A stretch of 64,000 bases of DNA from Arthrobacter sp. NicSoilC5 (GCF_019977395.1 NZ_AP024660.1:2604001-2668000), one strand, 5' to 3'; positions 34,014 to 43,171 are shown, numbered from the stretch's first letter. Numbers and translations: made by a program. The notes: generated by a model not told the origin, from the letters alone.

Positions 34014-37000
34014 CTAGATCAGGGCATCCGACAGATGGTTCGGGGTGCCGAACCGGTGGGCGGTGATGCTGACGGCCTGCTCGTGCAGGAAGGGCAGCAG
34101 CTCCACGCGGCCGGCCTCCGTGACGGGGTGGGCGTAGATGGCCAGGTCGGGCCTGCCGCCGGTGGCTTCGGCCAGCGCCGAGGCGTCGCCCCCGATCAGG
34201 CGGATGCGGGCGCCGGACAGCTTGCCCGCGGCGGCGAGGTGTCCGGCGGAAACCAGCCAGCCGGCGTCGGACTCCACCGTCACGTCGATGTCCTGTGCGG
34301 TGAGCACGGAGCGCAGCTGGGCGGGAAGTTCGACGGCGGTGGACAGCGTGACGGCCGAACCCGCCAGCACACCGGCCGCCACAGTCCGGACCAGGTGCGC
34401 CAGCGGCGCACCTTCGGAAAGGCGGATGGTGACCGGCAGGCTGCGGTAGCGGAAGATGTTCCGCTCGGCGCCCAGCCCGGAGACGTCCTTGGCGGTGCCG
34501 AACTCTTCAGCCCATGCTTCGGCGTCGGATGCCAGGGCCCGCTGGACGGACTCGAGTTCCGCCGGCGCAAGGGCGGGGCCTGCTGCGTTGAGGATGCGGC
34601 GGACGGCCGCGTTGGCTACCGGAGCCGTGGCGGATGCCTCCGCGGGGAGCCAGTCGCCGAGGCCGGCCAGGTAGTTGGGTCCACCGGCCTTGGTGCCGGC
34701 GCCGACCGCCGACTTCTTCCAGCCGCCAAAGGGCTGGCGCTGGACGATGGCGCCGGTGATGCCGCGGTTGATGTAGAGGTTGCCGGCCTGGATGGTGTCC
34801 AGCCAGATGCCCAGTTCCTCGGAGTTGAGGGAGTGCAGGCCTGCCGTGAGTCCGTATTCAATCTGGTTCTGGATGGCGATGGCTTCTTCCAGGGTGTCAG
34901 CGGTCATCACGCCCAGGACCGGGCCGAAGAACTCGGTCAGGTGGAAGTAGGAGCCGCCCTTGACCCCGTAGCGCACGCCCGGGCTCCACAGCCGGCCGGT
35001 CTCGTCCAGCTTCGCGGGTTCAACGGCCCAGCTCTCGCCCTCCCCCAGCGTGGTGAGGGCGTTGAGGAGCTTGCCGTTGGCGGGTTCGATGATGGGACCC
35101 ATCTGGCTGGTGGGATCCTGCGGGTAGCCCACCTTCAGGGAGGTGACGGCGTCAATCAGCTGGTTGTGGAACCGCTTGGACGTGGCCACGGAGCCCACCA
35201 GGATCACCAGCGAGGCAGCGGAGCACTTCTGGCCGGCGTGGCCGAACGCGGAGTAGGCCACGTCCTTGGCAGCGAGGTCCAGGTCGGCGCTGGGGGTGAC
35301 GATGATGGCGTTCTTGCCGCTGGTTTCGGCCAGCAGCGGCAGGTCCTTGCGGAAGGACCGGAACAGCTCGGCGGTTTCGTAGCCGCCGGTGAGAATCACG
35401 CGGTCCACGGCAGGGTGGCTGATGAGCTGGGTGCCGAGTTCCCGCTCCCCCAGCTGGACCATGGTCAGGACACCCTTGGGCACGCCGGCCTCCCACAGGG
35501 CCTCCACCATGACGGCACCGCTGCGGGCGGCCTGCTTGGCGGGCTTGATGACGACGGCGGAGCCGGCGGCAAGTGCCGCAAGCGTGGACCCTGCCGGGAT
35601 GGCGACCGGGAAGTTCCAGGGCGGGGTGACAACGGTGAGCTTGGCTGGGACGAATGTGGCGCCGTCGACCGTGTCCAGCTTGCGCGCCGATTCGGCGTAG
35701 TAGTGGGCGAAGTCCACGGCCTCGCTGACCTCGGGGTCGCCCTGGTCGATGGTCTTGCCGGTCTCGCTGGCCATGACCTCGAGCAGATCGGCGCGGCGGG
35801 CTTCCAGGATCTCACCGGCGCGGTGCAGGATGTCTGCGCGCTCGTTGCCGGAAAGTTCGCCCCAGGCCTTGCCCTTCTCCACGGCGTTGGCAATGGCCGA
35901 GTTGAGGGTGTCCTCGTCATTAATGAAGGCAGCCTTCACCGATGCGTCGCCCAGCGTGGAGGACGGGACGCGTTCAAGGATGCCCCGGCCCCAGGTGCGG
36001 TTGGCCGGCAGTGCGGGATCGGTGTCCGGGGTGTTCCGGAACCCGGTGTGCGGCATGGCCTCCGGGGGAAGGTTCCGGTCCTGCCGGCGGTTGGGCAGCG
36101 GGACGGTGTTGTCCAAGGCCTCCAGCGAGGAGAGGAAACGCTGCTTCTCGCGCTCGAACAGTCCTTCGTTTTCGCTGAGCTCGAAGACCGCCGACATGAA
36201 GTTTTCCTGGCTGGCGCCCTCTTCCAGGCGGCGGATCAGGTAGGCGATGGCGACGTCGAACTCGGACGGGTGCACCACCGGCGTGTAGAGCAGCAGCGAG
36301 CCGACGTCCTTCTTGACGGCCTCGGCCTGGCCCTGCGCCATGCCCAGCAGCATCTCGAATTCGATGCCGGACTCCACACCGCGCTGCTTGGCCAGGAGCC
36401 AGGCGAAGGCAATGTCGAACAGGTTGTGGCCGGCCACGCCGATCCGGATGTTCTTGATCCGTTCGGGGTGCAGCGCGTAGTTGATGACGCTCTTGTAGCT
36501 GGTGTCGGAGTCCTGCTTGGATCCCCAGGTGGCCAGCGGCCAGTCGTGCAGCGAGGCTTCCACCTGCTCCATGGGCAGGTTGGCGCCCTTGACCACGCGG
36601 ACCTTGATGCCGGCGCCGCCGTTGGCGCGGCGCTCTGCGGCCCAGTCCTGCAGCCGGATCATGGCAGACAGCGCATCCGGAAGGTAGGCCTGGAGCACGA
36701 TGCCGGCCTCGAGGTCCTGGAACTCAGGCTTGTCCAGGATCCGGGTGAAGACCGCGATGGTCATGTCCAGGTCCTTGTATTCCTCCATGTCCAGGTTGAT
36801 GAACTTGTTCTTCTGCCCGCTGGCGGAATAGGAAGCGGCACGCTGGAAGAGCGGCGTGAGCTTTTCGACGACGTGTTCCACGGCTTCATCGAAGGCCCAG
36901 GCGGAGTGCGGGGCCACGGTGGAGGAGACCTTGATGGAAACGTAGTCGACGTCGGGGCGGGCCAGCAGCGTGTGCGTGCCTTCGAGGCGGCGGGATGCCT

Positions 37001-37520
37001 CGTGCTCGCCGAGGACTGCCTCGCCCAGGAGGTTGACGTTGAGCTTAATGCCGTCCTTCTTGATCTTGGCGATGGCCGGGCCCAGCTTGGCGTCGGTGGC
37101 ATCAACGATCAGGTGGCCCACCATTTCGCGCAGGACCTTGCGGGCCACGGGGATGACCACCTGCGGCAGGACGGGGGCCACGGTGCCGCCCAGTGCCACG
37201 GCGCTGCGCATGTACCAGGGCAGGAAGGCAGGAACCTTGGGGGCCAGTTTCGCGAGGTTGCGGGCGGCGACGTTGAGGTCCTCGGGACGGACCACGCCGT
37301 CCACGAAGCCCACCGTAAAGTCCAGGCCGTTGGGGTCCTTGAGGACGCCGGCCAACTGCTCCGCGGAGGCGTCCACCGGAACCTTGGCGGCCTCGGTGAG
37401 CCAGCGCCGGACCAGGGCGACCGCTTCATCGGCGAGGGCCTTGGCCTGGGGGACGTCGACGTCGACGGTCTGCGGGGTGGCCGCCTTGGCGACTGCCGGT
37501 TCCATTGCAACGTGGGTCAT
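34014..37520 (-). CDS. putA: Bifunctional proline dehydrogenase / L-glutamate-gamma-semialdehyde dehydrogenase
   Basis: This 1168-residue protein oxidises proline to glutamate in two steps. The N-terminal part (about 40-440) is the FAD-dependent proline dehydrogenase barrel (VYVSIKVSS-type strands, KVRVVKGANLPMEQVEASLH, VGVAGHNLFDIAFAWLLA-like segment). The region about 520-990 is an aldehyde dehydrogenase with PLLAETSGKNAIIV holding the general-base Glu and FGHAGQKCSAASLVI holding the catalytic Cys. The C-terminal 170 residues form a further ALDH-like lid domain. There is no N-terminal ribbon-helix-helix, so PutA is not its own repressor. ATG 37520 was chosen as the first start that keeps the conserved N-terminus; the leader holds a LysR-type box shared with the upstream permease gene. 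Confidence 0.95.
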   Translation of the reverse strand: MTHVAMEPAVAKAATPQTVDVDVPQAKALADEAVALVRRWLTEAAKVPVDASAEQLAGVLKDPNGLDFTVGFVDGVVRPEDLNVAARNLAKLAPKVPAFLPWYMRSAVALGGTVAPVLPQVVIPVARKVLREMVGHLIVDATDAKLGPAIAKIKKDGIKLNVNLLGEAVLGEHEASRRLEGTHTLLARPDVDYVSIKVSSTVAPHSAWAFDEAVEHVVEKLTPLFQRAASYSASGQKNKFINLDMEEYKDLDMTIAVFTRILDKPEFQDLEAGIVLQAYLPDALSAMIRLQDWAAERRANGGAGIKVRVVKGANLPMEQVEASLHDWPLATWGSKQDSDTSYKSVINYALHPERIKNIRIGVAGHNLFDIAFAWLLAKQRGVESGIEFEMLLGMAQGQAEAVKKDVGSLLLYTPVVHPSEFDVAIAYLIRRLEEGASQENFMSAVFELSENEGLFEREKQRFLSSLEALDNTVPLPNRRQDRNLPPEAMPHTGFRNTPDTDPALPANRTWGRGILERVPSSTLGDASVKAAFINDEDTLNSAIANAVEKGKAWGELSGNERADILHRAGEILEARRADLLEVMASETGKTIDQGDPEVSEAVDFAHYYAESARKLDTVDGATFVPAKLTVVTPPWNFPVAIPAGSTLAALAAGSAVVIKPAKQAARSGAVMVEALWEAGVPKGVLTMVQLGERELGTQLISHPAVDRVILTGGYETAELFRSFRKDLPLLAETSGKNAIIVTPSADLDLAAKDVAYSAFGHAGQKCSAASLVILVGSVATSKRFHNQLIDAVTSLKVGYPQDPTSQMGPIIEPANGKLLNALTTLGEGESWAVEPAKLDETGRLWSPGVRYGVKGGSYFHLTEFFGPVLGVMTADTLEEAIAIQNQIEYGLTAGLHSLNSEELGIWLDTIQAGNLYINRGITGAIVQRQPFGGWKKSAVGAGTKAGGPNYLAGLGDWLPAEASATAPVANAAVRRILNAAGPALAPAELESVQRALASDAEAWAEEFGTAKDVSGLGAERNIFRYRSLPVTIRLSEGAPLAHLVRTVAAGVLAGSAVTLSTAVELPAQLRSVLTAQDIDVTVESDAGWLVSAGHLAAAGKLSGARIRLIGGDASALAEATGGRPDLAIYAHPVTEAGRVELLPFLHEQAVSITAHRFGTPNHLSDALI

Positions 37521-37585
37521 TGTTTTTCCCGATCTTTCTGGTGTTCTGGGAGGTCTTTCCACCAGTATGAGCTTCAACTCACATA

Positions 37586-37620
37586 AGATAAAGCGATCTT
37601 TTCCAACCAGTACAGGTTAG
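37586..37620 (-). promoter_or_regulatory. putA promoter region with LysR-type box
   Basis: On the plus strand CCAAC (37603-37607), eight bases, and GTTAG (37616-37620) form an inverted repeat. Nine bases away towards putA is AGATAAAG (37586-37593), which reads CTTTATCT on the minus strand and could be a -10 element. The same layout with the same spacing occurs upstream of the permease (39442-39476). Confidence 0.6.
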
Positions 37621-37645
37621 GAAAACCAATGTTTTACCCACCGCC

Positions 37646-37772
37646 AACGCCCCATCACCTTCCGCCCCAAACCACCAACGCCCCATCACCTTCCGCCCCC
37701 AAACCGCCAACGCCCCATCACCTCCCGCCCCCAAACCGCCAACGCCCCATCACCTCCCGTCGAAAGCAACGA
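37646..37772. repeat. Four tandem copies of a 31-32 bp unit
   Basis: AACGCCCCATCACC begins at 37646, 37677, 37709 and 37741, giving periods of 31, 32 and 32 bases. Between copies stands TTCCGCCCC- or TCCCGCCCC-type sequence followed by AAACC-CC. Two inverted fragments of the same unit, GATGGGGCG (37824-37832) and AAGGTGATGG (37851-37860), lie on the other side of the hairpin at 37771. There is no open frame of note. Together with the hairpin it fills the 350 bases between putA and the permease gene. Confidence 0.85.
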
Positions 37773-37803
37773 ACCCTCCCCCACGGAATGTGGGGGAGGG
37801 TTC
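37771..37803. terminator. Strong hairpin downstream of the permease gene
   Basis: Perfect fourteen-base arms GAACCCTCCCCCAC (37771-37784) and GTGGGGGAGGGTTC (37790-37803) with a GGAAT loop. No T run follows on either strand. It lies 74 bases beyond the permease stop and probably ends that transcript before putA. Confidence 0.75.
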
Positions 37804-37876
37804 GGCTGGACGCCGCATTATCTGATGGGGCGCTGGGGGAAAGCGGTCAGAAGGTGATGGCGCGTCCGGGGAGAGG

Positions 37877-39340
37877 TCAGGTGAGCGGGCGGTGCAGCTC
37901 TGCGAGTTCCTCGTGGCGTGGGCTGTTGGGGTTCATCAGCGAGTGCTTGCGGCCGTAGCCGAAGTAGATGACCAGACCGATGATCAGCCACACCACGAAC
38001 CGCAGCCAGGTTTCCCAGTGCAGCTGCAGCATCAGGAAGGCGGAGGCCAGGACACCGAAGGCCGGGATCACGGGCATCAGGGGCAGGCGGAACGTACGGG
38101 GAGCATCAGGGCGCTTGTAACGGAAGATGATCACGGACAGGCACACGACGACGAACGCGGCCAGGATGCCGATGTTGGTGAGGTCCGCGACTGCCTTGAT
38201 GGGGAAGACGCCGGCCAGGAAGGCGGAGGCGATGCCGCCGATCCAGGTGACGCGCTGCGGGGTGCCGTGCCGGTCGGTCTTGGCGAACCAGCCCGGGAGC
38301 AGGCCGTCACGGCTCATGGAGAACCAGACGCGGGTGACGCCGAGCAGGAAGGTGAGCATCACGGTAAGGATGGAGAGGACCGCGAACACCGAAATGATGG
38401 TGGCGATGACGGGCAGGCCCACCGAAGTGAAGGCGGAGGCGAACCCGGCCTTGGGGTCGATGTCCTTGTAGTTCTGCATGCCGGTGAGGACCAGGGTGGC
38501 GGCAACATAGAGGAGCATGGCGATGATGAGCGAGAGGACGATGGCCTTGGGCATGTGCTTCTTGCCGTCCTTGGCTTCCTCGGCCGCGGTACTCATGGCG
38601 TCGTAGCCGAACACTGCGAAGAACACGGTGGCGGAGCCGGCCACAACGGGTCCGAAGCCGCTGGGCATGAACGGGTTGTAGTTGTTGGTGTCGATGTAGA
38701 AGACGCCCAGCCCGATGATGAACAGGATCAGGACCACCTTGATGGCCACAGCGACGAGTTCGAACCTGCCGAAGGCCTTGGTGCCGCGGGACAGGATCCA
38801 GGTCACCAGGAGGCAGACCAGGATGGCGGGGACATTGATGATGCCACCCTTGCCTTCGTCAAAGGTGGAGGTCATCCAGGCCGGCAGATGGATGCCGATG
38901 CCGGCCAGGAAGGCGTCCAGGTAGCCGGAGATGCCGATGGCCACCACTGCCACGATGGCGATGTATTCCAGCAGCAGGTCCCAGCCGATGAACCAGCCGA
39001 TCACCTCGCCAAGGGCCACGTAGCCGTAGGTGTAGGCGGAGCCTGCCCGCGGGATCATGCCGGCGAACTCCGCGTAGGAGAGGGCGGCGGCCGCGGAGGC
39101 GAGGCCTGCAATCAGGAAGGAGATCAGCACCGCGGGCCCCACTCCCGGGTTGCCTTCACTGCCGGCGGCTACCAGTCCCGCGAGGGAGAAGATGCCGACG
39201 CCGATAATTCCGCCTACGCCAATGGCGGTGAGCTGCCACAGCCCGAGGGACTTGAACAGTCCGCTGTGCTTGCTCTCTTCTTCGATGTCATCGATGGGCT
39301 TTCGCCGCATGATCGATTGGCTCAAATCTTTGCTGCTCAT
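37877..39340 (-). CDS. APC family amino acid permease
   Basis: A 487-residue protein with twelve to thirteen membrane helices. LTAIGVGGIIGVGIFSLAGL is the unwound helix-1 substrate-binding motif of cationic and neutral amino acid transporters. SYAEFAGMIPRAGSAYTYGY and FAVFGYDAMSTAAEEAKDGK are further family signatures, and MSRDGLLPGWFAKTDRHGTP is a conserved loop. The ATG at 39340 follows AGGAG by seven bases. It is divergent from a LysR gene and lies upstream of putA on the same strand, with a matching operator in both promoters. Import of proline or a related amino acid is therefore the best guess, although classical proline permeases of the SSS family are different. Confidence 0.88.
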   Translation of the reverse strand: MSSKDLSQSIMRRKPIDDIEEESKHSGLFKSLGLWQLTAIGVGGIIGVGIFSLAGLVAAGSEGNPGVGPAVLISFLIAGLASAAAALSYAEFAGMIPRAGSAYTYGYVALGEVIGWFIGWDLLLEYIAIVAVVAIGISGYLDAFLAGIGIHLPAWMTSTFDEGKGGIINVPAILVCLLVTWILSRGTKAFGRFELVAVAIKVVLILFIIGLGVFYIDTNNYNPFMPSGFGPVVAGSATVFFAVFGYDAMSTAAEEAKDGKKHMPKAIVLSLIIAMLLYVAATLVLTGMQNYKDIDPKAGFASAFTSVGLPVIATIISVFAVLSILTVMLTFLLGVTRVWFSMSRDGLLPGWFAKTDRHGTPQRVTWIGGIASAFLAGVFPIKAVADLTNIGILAAFVVVCLSVIIFRYKRPDAPRTFRLPLMPVIPAFGVLASAFLMLQLHWETWLRFVVWLIIGLVIYFGYGRKHSLMNPNSPRHEELAELHRPLT

Positions 39341-39441
39341 CAGGAACTCCTGGTTGGGGTGCGACCCCGCCGCGGCACGCCAAGAAACCTGGCTGTGACG
39401 GGGGTAACTCGGTTTCAACAGTATGCGTGCGCAATTGCGTT

Positions 39442-39476
39442 AGATAAAGTGGCTACTTCTAACCTATATTCGTTAG
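39442..39476. promoter_or_regulatory. Divergent promoter with LysR-type box (permease/lysR)
   Basis: CTAAC (39459-39463), eight bases, GTTAG (39472-39476) form an inverted repeat. AGATAAAG (39442-39449) lies nine bases to the permease side. Compared without gaps with 37586-37620, 23 of 35 bases agree, concentrated in the repeat arms and AGATAAAG. Extra GTTAG half-sites occur at 39439 and 39482. The repeat lies 20 bases before the LysR start codon. Confidence 0.65.
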
Positions 39477-39495
39477 TTTCAGTTAGGAATCCATC

Positions 39496-40410
39496 ATGCT
39501 TGACGTGCGCAGGCTGCGGCTGCTCCGCGAATTAAGCATCCGTGGGACGCTGGCGGAGGTGGCCGAGGCGCTTCAGTACAGCCCGTCGTCGGTATCGCAG
39601 CAGCTGGCCCTCCTGGAGAAGGAAGTGGGCGTCGAGCTGCTCCGGAAAACGGGCCGGCGCGTACAGCTGACGCCCCAGGCGGAAGTGCTGGTGGCGCACA
39701 CCGCGCAGCTGCTGGAAACCATGGAGCAGGCTGAGGCGGACCTGGCCGCATCCCTGACTACCGTGACCGGCACCGTAAGGATCGCGGTGTTCCAGTCCGC
39801 GGCGCTCGCCCTGATGCCGGACACCCTGACGCGCATGGCCGCAAAGTACCCCGAGGTCCGGATCGAGATGATCCAGCGGGAGCCGGAGACGGCACTGCAC
39901 GAAACCTGGGCCCGGGACTTCGACCTGGTGATCGCCGAGCAGTATCCGGGACATGCGGCCCCGCGCTACCCCGAACTGGACAAGGTGAAGCTGACCACCG
40001 ACGCCATCCGGCTGGCCGTTCCCCCCGCGTCCGGCGGCGGACCCGCGATCCGCACCCTGGAGGACACGGCAGACCTGGCCTGGGTCATGGAACCGCGCGG
40101 GGCCGCATCGCGGCACTGGGCAGAACAGGCATGCCGCAGCGCAGGCTTCGAGCCCGATGTCCGGTTCGAAACCGCCGACCTGCAGGCCCAGGCCCGCCTG
40201 ATCGAGTCCGGCAACGCCGTGGCCCTGATGCCGGACCTGGTGTGGACCGGCCGCGGCACCACCGCCCAGCTGCTGGAGCTGCCGGGCAAGCCGCACCGCA
40301 CCATCTTCACCTCGGTGCGCCGCTCCAGCACGCAGCGCCCGGCCATCCTGGCAGCGAGGGAGACCCTGGCTGCGGCTGCCGCGGCAGTGGCAACGGACGA
40401 CGCCGGGTGA
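39496..40410 (+). CDS. LysR family regulator of the permease and probably putA
   Basis: A 304-residue protein with a winged helix at residues 1-60 (LRLLRELSIRGTLAEVAEAL, SPSSVSQQLALLEKEVGVEL) and an effector domain (TVRIAVFQSAALALMPDTLT). The DNA-binding part belongs to a branch whose members start M-L-D-V-R-R-L and often control amino-acid transport or catabolism genes. It is transcribed divergently from the permease, and a repeat-box lies between them; a second copy of the box precedes putA. Autoregulation plus control of both genes is inferred. A T-less hairpin at 40460 follows. Confidence 0.9.
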   Translation: MLDVRRLRLLRELSIRGTLAEVAEALQYSPSSVSQQLALLEKEVGVELLRKTGRRVQLTPQAEVLVAHTAQLLETMEQAEADLAASLTTVTGTVRIAVFQSAALALMPDTLTRMAAKYPEVRIEMIQREPETALHETWARDFDLVIAEQYPGHAAPRYPELDKVKLTTDAIRLAVPPASGGGPAIRTLEDTADLAWVMEPRGAASRHWAEQACRSAGFEPDVRFETADLQAQARLIESGNAVALMPDLVWTGRGTTAQLLELPGKPHRTIFTSVRRSSTQRPAILAARETLAAAAAAVATDDAG

Positions 40411-40459
40411 CCGGCCGCCGTCGTCCGTGTCCTTCCGTGCGCAGCCAGGCCGTCCGTCG

Positions 40460-40484
40460 CTGCGCAGGTGCGTCCCCTGCGCAG
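40460..40484 (+). terminator. Possible GC-rich terminator after lysR
   Basis: Perfect nine-base arms CTGCGCAGG and CCTGCGCAG with a seven-base loop, 50 bases after the LysR stop. Several further GCGCAG copies lie nearby. No T run follows, so termination is uncertain. The rest of the 156-base gap before panD shows nothing else. Confidence 0.4.
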
Positions 40485-40566
40485 TGAGCACCCGTGTCAC
40501 CGCGCAGGTCCGTATGTTTCGTGCGTCACTGCGGGTAAAGGGCCGCAGGTCTAGACTGGAGCCGTT

Positions 40567-40992
40567 ATGAATCGAACAATGTTCAAGTCCAAGATCCACC
40601 GGGCCACCGTCACACACGCCGACCTGCACTACGTCGGCTCGGTCACCGTTGACCTCGACCTGCTCGAGGCCGCCGACATCCTGCCGGGCGAGCTGGTGTC
40701 CATTGTGGACGTCACCAACGGCGCGCGGCTTGAAACCTATACGATCGCCGGCGAGCGCGGTTCCGGCGTTATCGGCATCAACGGTGCAGCGGCGCACCTC
40801 ATGCACGAGAACGACATCGTCATCCTCATTACCTACGCGGAAATGACCACGGAAGAGGCCAGGGCCTACGAGCCCAAGGTGGTCCACGTGGACCGGGACA
40901 ACCGGATCATCCAGCTGGGCAACGACCCCGCCGAGGGCCTCACCCCCGGCATGATGCGCCCCCCTTTCGCGCTTAACAACGCCACCCTGTAA
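40567..40992 (+). CDS. panD: Aspartate 1-decarboxylase
   Basis: A 141-residue pyruvoyl enzyme that makes beta-alanine from aspartate for pantothenate and coenzyme A. The start [20 protein letters not shown] with Lys near residue 9 and the self-cleavage site YVG|SVTVD (Gly-Ser) are intact. [20 protein letters not shown] is the conserved C-terminal part, and the GINGAAAHL segment also matches. It is a single gene here; the other pantothenate genes are not in the window. A short extension of about twelve residues ([17 protein letters not shown]) follows the usual end. Confidence 0.96.
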   Translation: MNRTMFKSKIHRATVTHADLHYVGSVTVDLDLLEAADILPGELVSIVDVTNGARLETYTIAGERGSGVIGINGAAAHLMHENDIVILITYAEMTTEEARAYEPKVVHVDRDNRIIQLGNDPAEGLTPGMMRPPFALNNATL

Positions 40993-41043
40993 CCGGAGCG
41001 TGCGTCCCGGTCCCTGCCTCCGCCGTGCCCGAACGGCTGATCC

Positions 41044-41970
41044 TTGCTAGGGGTGCTGGCAGGGTTCTTCGTGGTCTGGTGCATCATCCTGGTGGGATGG
41101 TTCGTGGGCCGGCAGCGGATCCTCGGCGATAACGCCCGCCCCGTCCTGAGCGGCCTGACGTTCTTCGTCGCCAGCCCGGCACTCCTCTTTGAAACCCTCA
41201 GCAAGGCCCGGCTGCAGGAAGTCTTCGCCGAGCCGCTGCTGGTCACGGCGGTGGCGGCGATCACCACCGCCGCCATCTTCTTCGCCCTGGCCAGGTTCTG
41301 GCTCAAGCGGGCGCTCCCGGAATCGCTGATGTCCGCGATGTCCGCTTCCCTTGCGAACTCGGCGAACCTGGGTATTCCCATCGCGGTATATGTCTTGGGC
41401 GATGCCAGCTATGTGGCGCCGCTGCTGATTTTCCAGCTGGCCTTCTTCACCCCGATGTTCCTGATGATTTTGGACTCGAGCACCAGCACGCACCGCACCA
41501 CGCCTCTGGGCTTCTTCCTGATGATCCTGCGCAACCCCATGATCGTGGGCTCCGGCCTGGGGCTGCTGGTGGCCGGCACCGGCTTCCAGGTCCCGGCGCT
41601 GGTCATGGAGCCGATCCACCTGATTGGCGGGGCCGCGATCCCGGCCATGCTGATCGCGTTCGGGATGAGCCTGAACGGCACCCGGCCCCTGCAGGCCTCG
41701 TCCGGCCGCCGGGTGGACACCCTGTTGGCAAGTGGCTTCAAGCTCGTTGTCCAGCCGGCCCTGGCTTATGTTTTTGCCCGCTTCGTGCTTGGGATGGACG
41801 GCCATGCGCTGTTTGCCGTGGTGGTGACGTCCTCCCTGCCCACGGCGCAGAATGTGTTTGTGGCTGCCAGCCGCTACCAGACCGGGCTGACCGTCGCCAA
41901 GGACACCGTGCTGATCACCACCGTGGTGGCAGTGCCCGCCATGATCGGCGTGGCACTGCTCCTGGCGTGA
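41044..41970 (+). CDS. AEC family transporter
   Basis: A 308-residue membrane protein with ten hydrophobic helices in two halves of five. The features VLAGFFVVWCIILVGWFVGR, LANSANLGIPIAVYVLG and VVTSSLPTAQNVFVAASRYQ, with the conserved N-L-G-I-P and P-T-A-Q-N-V-F, are typical of the auxin-efflux-carrier family. Bacterial members move malate, malonate, amino acids or similar acids. The start is a TTG at 41044 or GTG at 41053; no good ribosome binding site helps. It is followed 38 bases later by the FAD oxidase, so it may transport that enzyme's substrate. Confidence 0.85.
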   Translation: MLGVLAGFFVVWCIILVGWFVGRQRILGDNARPVLSGLTFFVASPALLFETLSKARLQEVFAEPLLVTAVAAITTAAIFFALARFWLKRALPESLMSAMSASLANSANLGIPIAVYVLGDASYVAPLLIFQLAFFTPMFLMILDSSTSTHRTTPLGFFLMILRNPMIVGSGLGLLVAGTGFQVPALVMEPIHLIGGAAIPAMLIAFGMSLNGTRPLQASSGRRVDTLLASGFKLVVQPALAYVFARFVLGMDGHALFAVVVTSSLPTAQNVFVAASRYQTGLTVAKDTVLITTVVAVPAMIGVALLLA

Positions 41971-42008
41971 GCACTGGCCACGAGTCGTAACTGCAGCTTG
42001 GAGGGCTG

Positions 42009-43142
42009 ATGAATACTGTGCTCGATACCGTCGTGATCGGCGGTGGCGCCATGGGCTCGGCCGCCGCGTGGGCACTGTCCCGCCGCGGCCGGCAGGTGAC
42101 GCTGGTGGAGCAGTTCGGCCCCGGGCACAGGATCGGCGCGTCCCACGGCGCCACCCGGAACCTCAACCCGGGCTACCACCAGCCCGACTACGTGGCCATG
42201 CTGGCAGAGGGGCTGGCCCTGTGGGACGAGTTGGAGCAGGACAGCGGCGTGCAGCTGCTGGCGCGCACCGGCGTCGTAACCCACGGTCCTGGCGGCGACC
42301 TCCCGAAAGTTGCCGCAGCCCTCACCGAGGCCGGCATCAGCGCCGAGTTCCTGGACCCTGCCGAGGCCGGCGAACGCTGGCGCGGCATCCGGTTCGACCA
42401 GCAGGTCCTGCACATGCCCGACGGCGGCCAGCTCAACCCGGAGGCGGCGCTGCCCGCCTTCCAGCGGCTGGCCTCCGCCCGCGGCGCCGAGATCAGGCAC
42501 CACACCACGGTGGTGGACTTCGAGGTGTTCGACGACGGCGTGCGGCTGGTGCTGGAATCGGCTGCGGGCACGGAGGTGGTCACCGCAGCCCAGGCCGTGG
42601 TGACGGCGGGCGGCTGGACGGAGAAGCTGCTGGCCAAGGTGGCGGGCACGGCTGGCGCAGCGTTGCGGATCCCGAAGCTCAGGGTGACCCAGGAGCAGCC
42701 GGCGCATTTCCGCGTGGCGGACCCCGGCGCGGTGTGGCCCGGCTTCAACCACTACCCGGGCCCGGACTACCAGGGCTGGTACTCCCCCGTGTACGGGATG
42801 CAGACCCCCGGCGAGGGCATCAAGGCCGGCTGGCACGGGGTGGGCCAAGTGGTGGACCCGGACCAGCGGGATTTCCTGCCGGAGCCGAAACAGCTCGCCG
42901 CCCTGCAGGACTACGCACGGCAGTGGCTGCCCGGCGTGGACCCGGATTCGTTCGAGGCCATCAGCTGCACGTACACCACCACCCCGGACGAGGACTTCGT
43001 CCTGGACCGGATAGGACCGGTGGTGATCGGCGCGGGCTTCTCCGGCCACGGCTTCAAGTTCACGCCGGTGATCGGGCGCATCCTTGCCGACCTTGCCACC
43101 GGAAACCGGCCCGCGCCGTCGATCTTCCGGGCGTCCCGCTAG
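42009..43142 (+). CDS. FAD-dependent oxidase, N-methyltryptophan/sarcosine oxidase family
   Basis: A 377-residue flavoenzyme starting after a GGAGGG site. The dinucleotide-binding motif VVIGGGAMGSAAAWALSRRG lies at residues 8-27. SHGATRNLNPGYHQPDYVAM resembles the substrate-side loop of monomeric sarcosine oxidases, and the expected Cys for covalent FAD attachment is present in AISCTYTTTPDEDF (around 319). GAGFSGHGFKFTPVIGRILA is the conserved C-terminal flavin site. It should oxidise an N-methyl or other secondary amino acid with O2, giving H2O2. It lies between a transporter and a D-serine-dehydratase-like gene with short gaps, which suggests one catabolic operon. Confidence 0.88.
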   Translation: MNTVLDTVVIGGGAMGSAAAWALSRRGRQVTLVEQFGPGHRIGASHGATRNLNPGYHQPDYVAMLAEGLALWDELEQDSGVQLLARTGVVTHGPGGDLPKVAAALTEAGISAEFLDPAEAGERWRGIRFDQQVLHMPDGGQLNPEAALPAFQRLASARGAEIRHHTTVVDFEVFDDGVRLVLESAAGTEVVTAAQAVVTAGGWTEKLLAKVAGTAGAALRIPKLRVTQEQPAHFRVADPGAVWPGFNHYPGPDYQGWYSPVYGMQTPGEGIKAGWHGVGQVVDPDQRDFLPEPKQLAALQDYARQWLPGVDPDSFEAISCTYTTTPDEDFVLDRIGPVVIGAGFSGHGFKFTPVIGRILADLATGNRPAPSIFRASR

Positions 43143-43171
43143 CTACCTGACCTAGAGAAAGAGAACCAGTG

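Noticed and set aside
33660..37586. A 1300-codon open frame on the plus strand opposite putA
   Set aside because: It is the mirror of a GC-rich coding strand; its translation is low-complexity and has no family features, while putA on the minus strand shows complete catalytic domains.
37646..37772. CRISPR array
   Set aside because: The repeat units are nearly contiguous with almost constant sequence between copies, no variable spacers, and no cas genes nearby.
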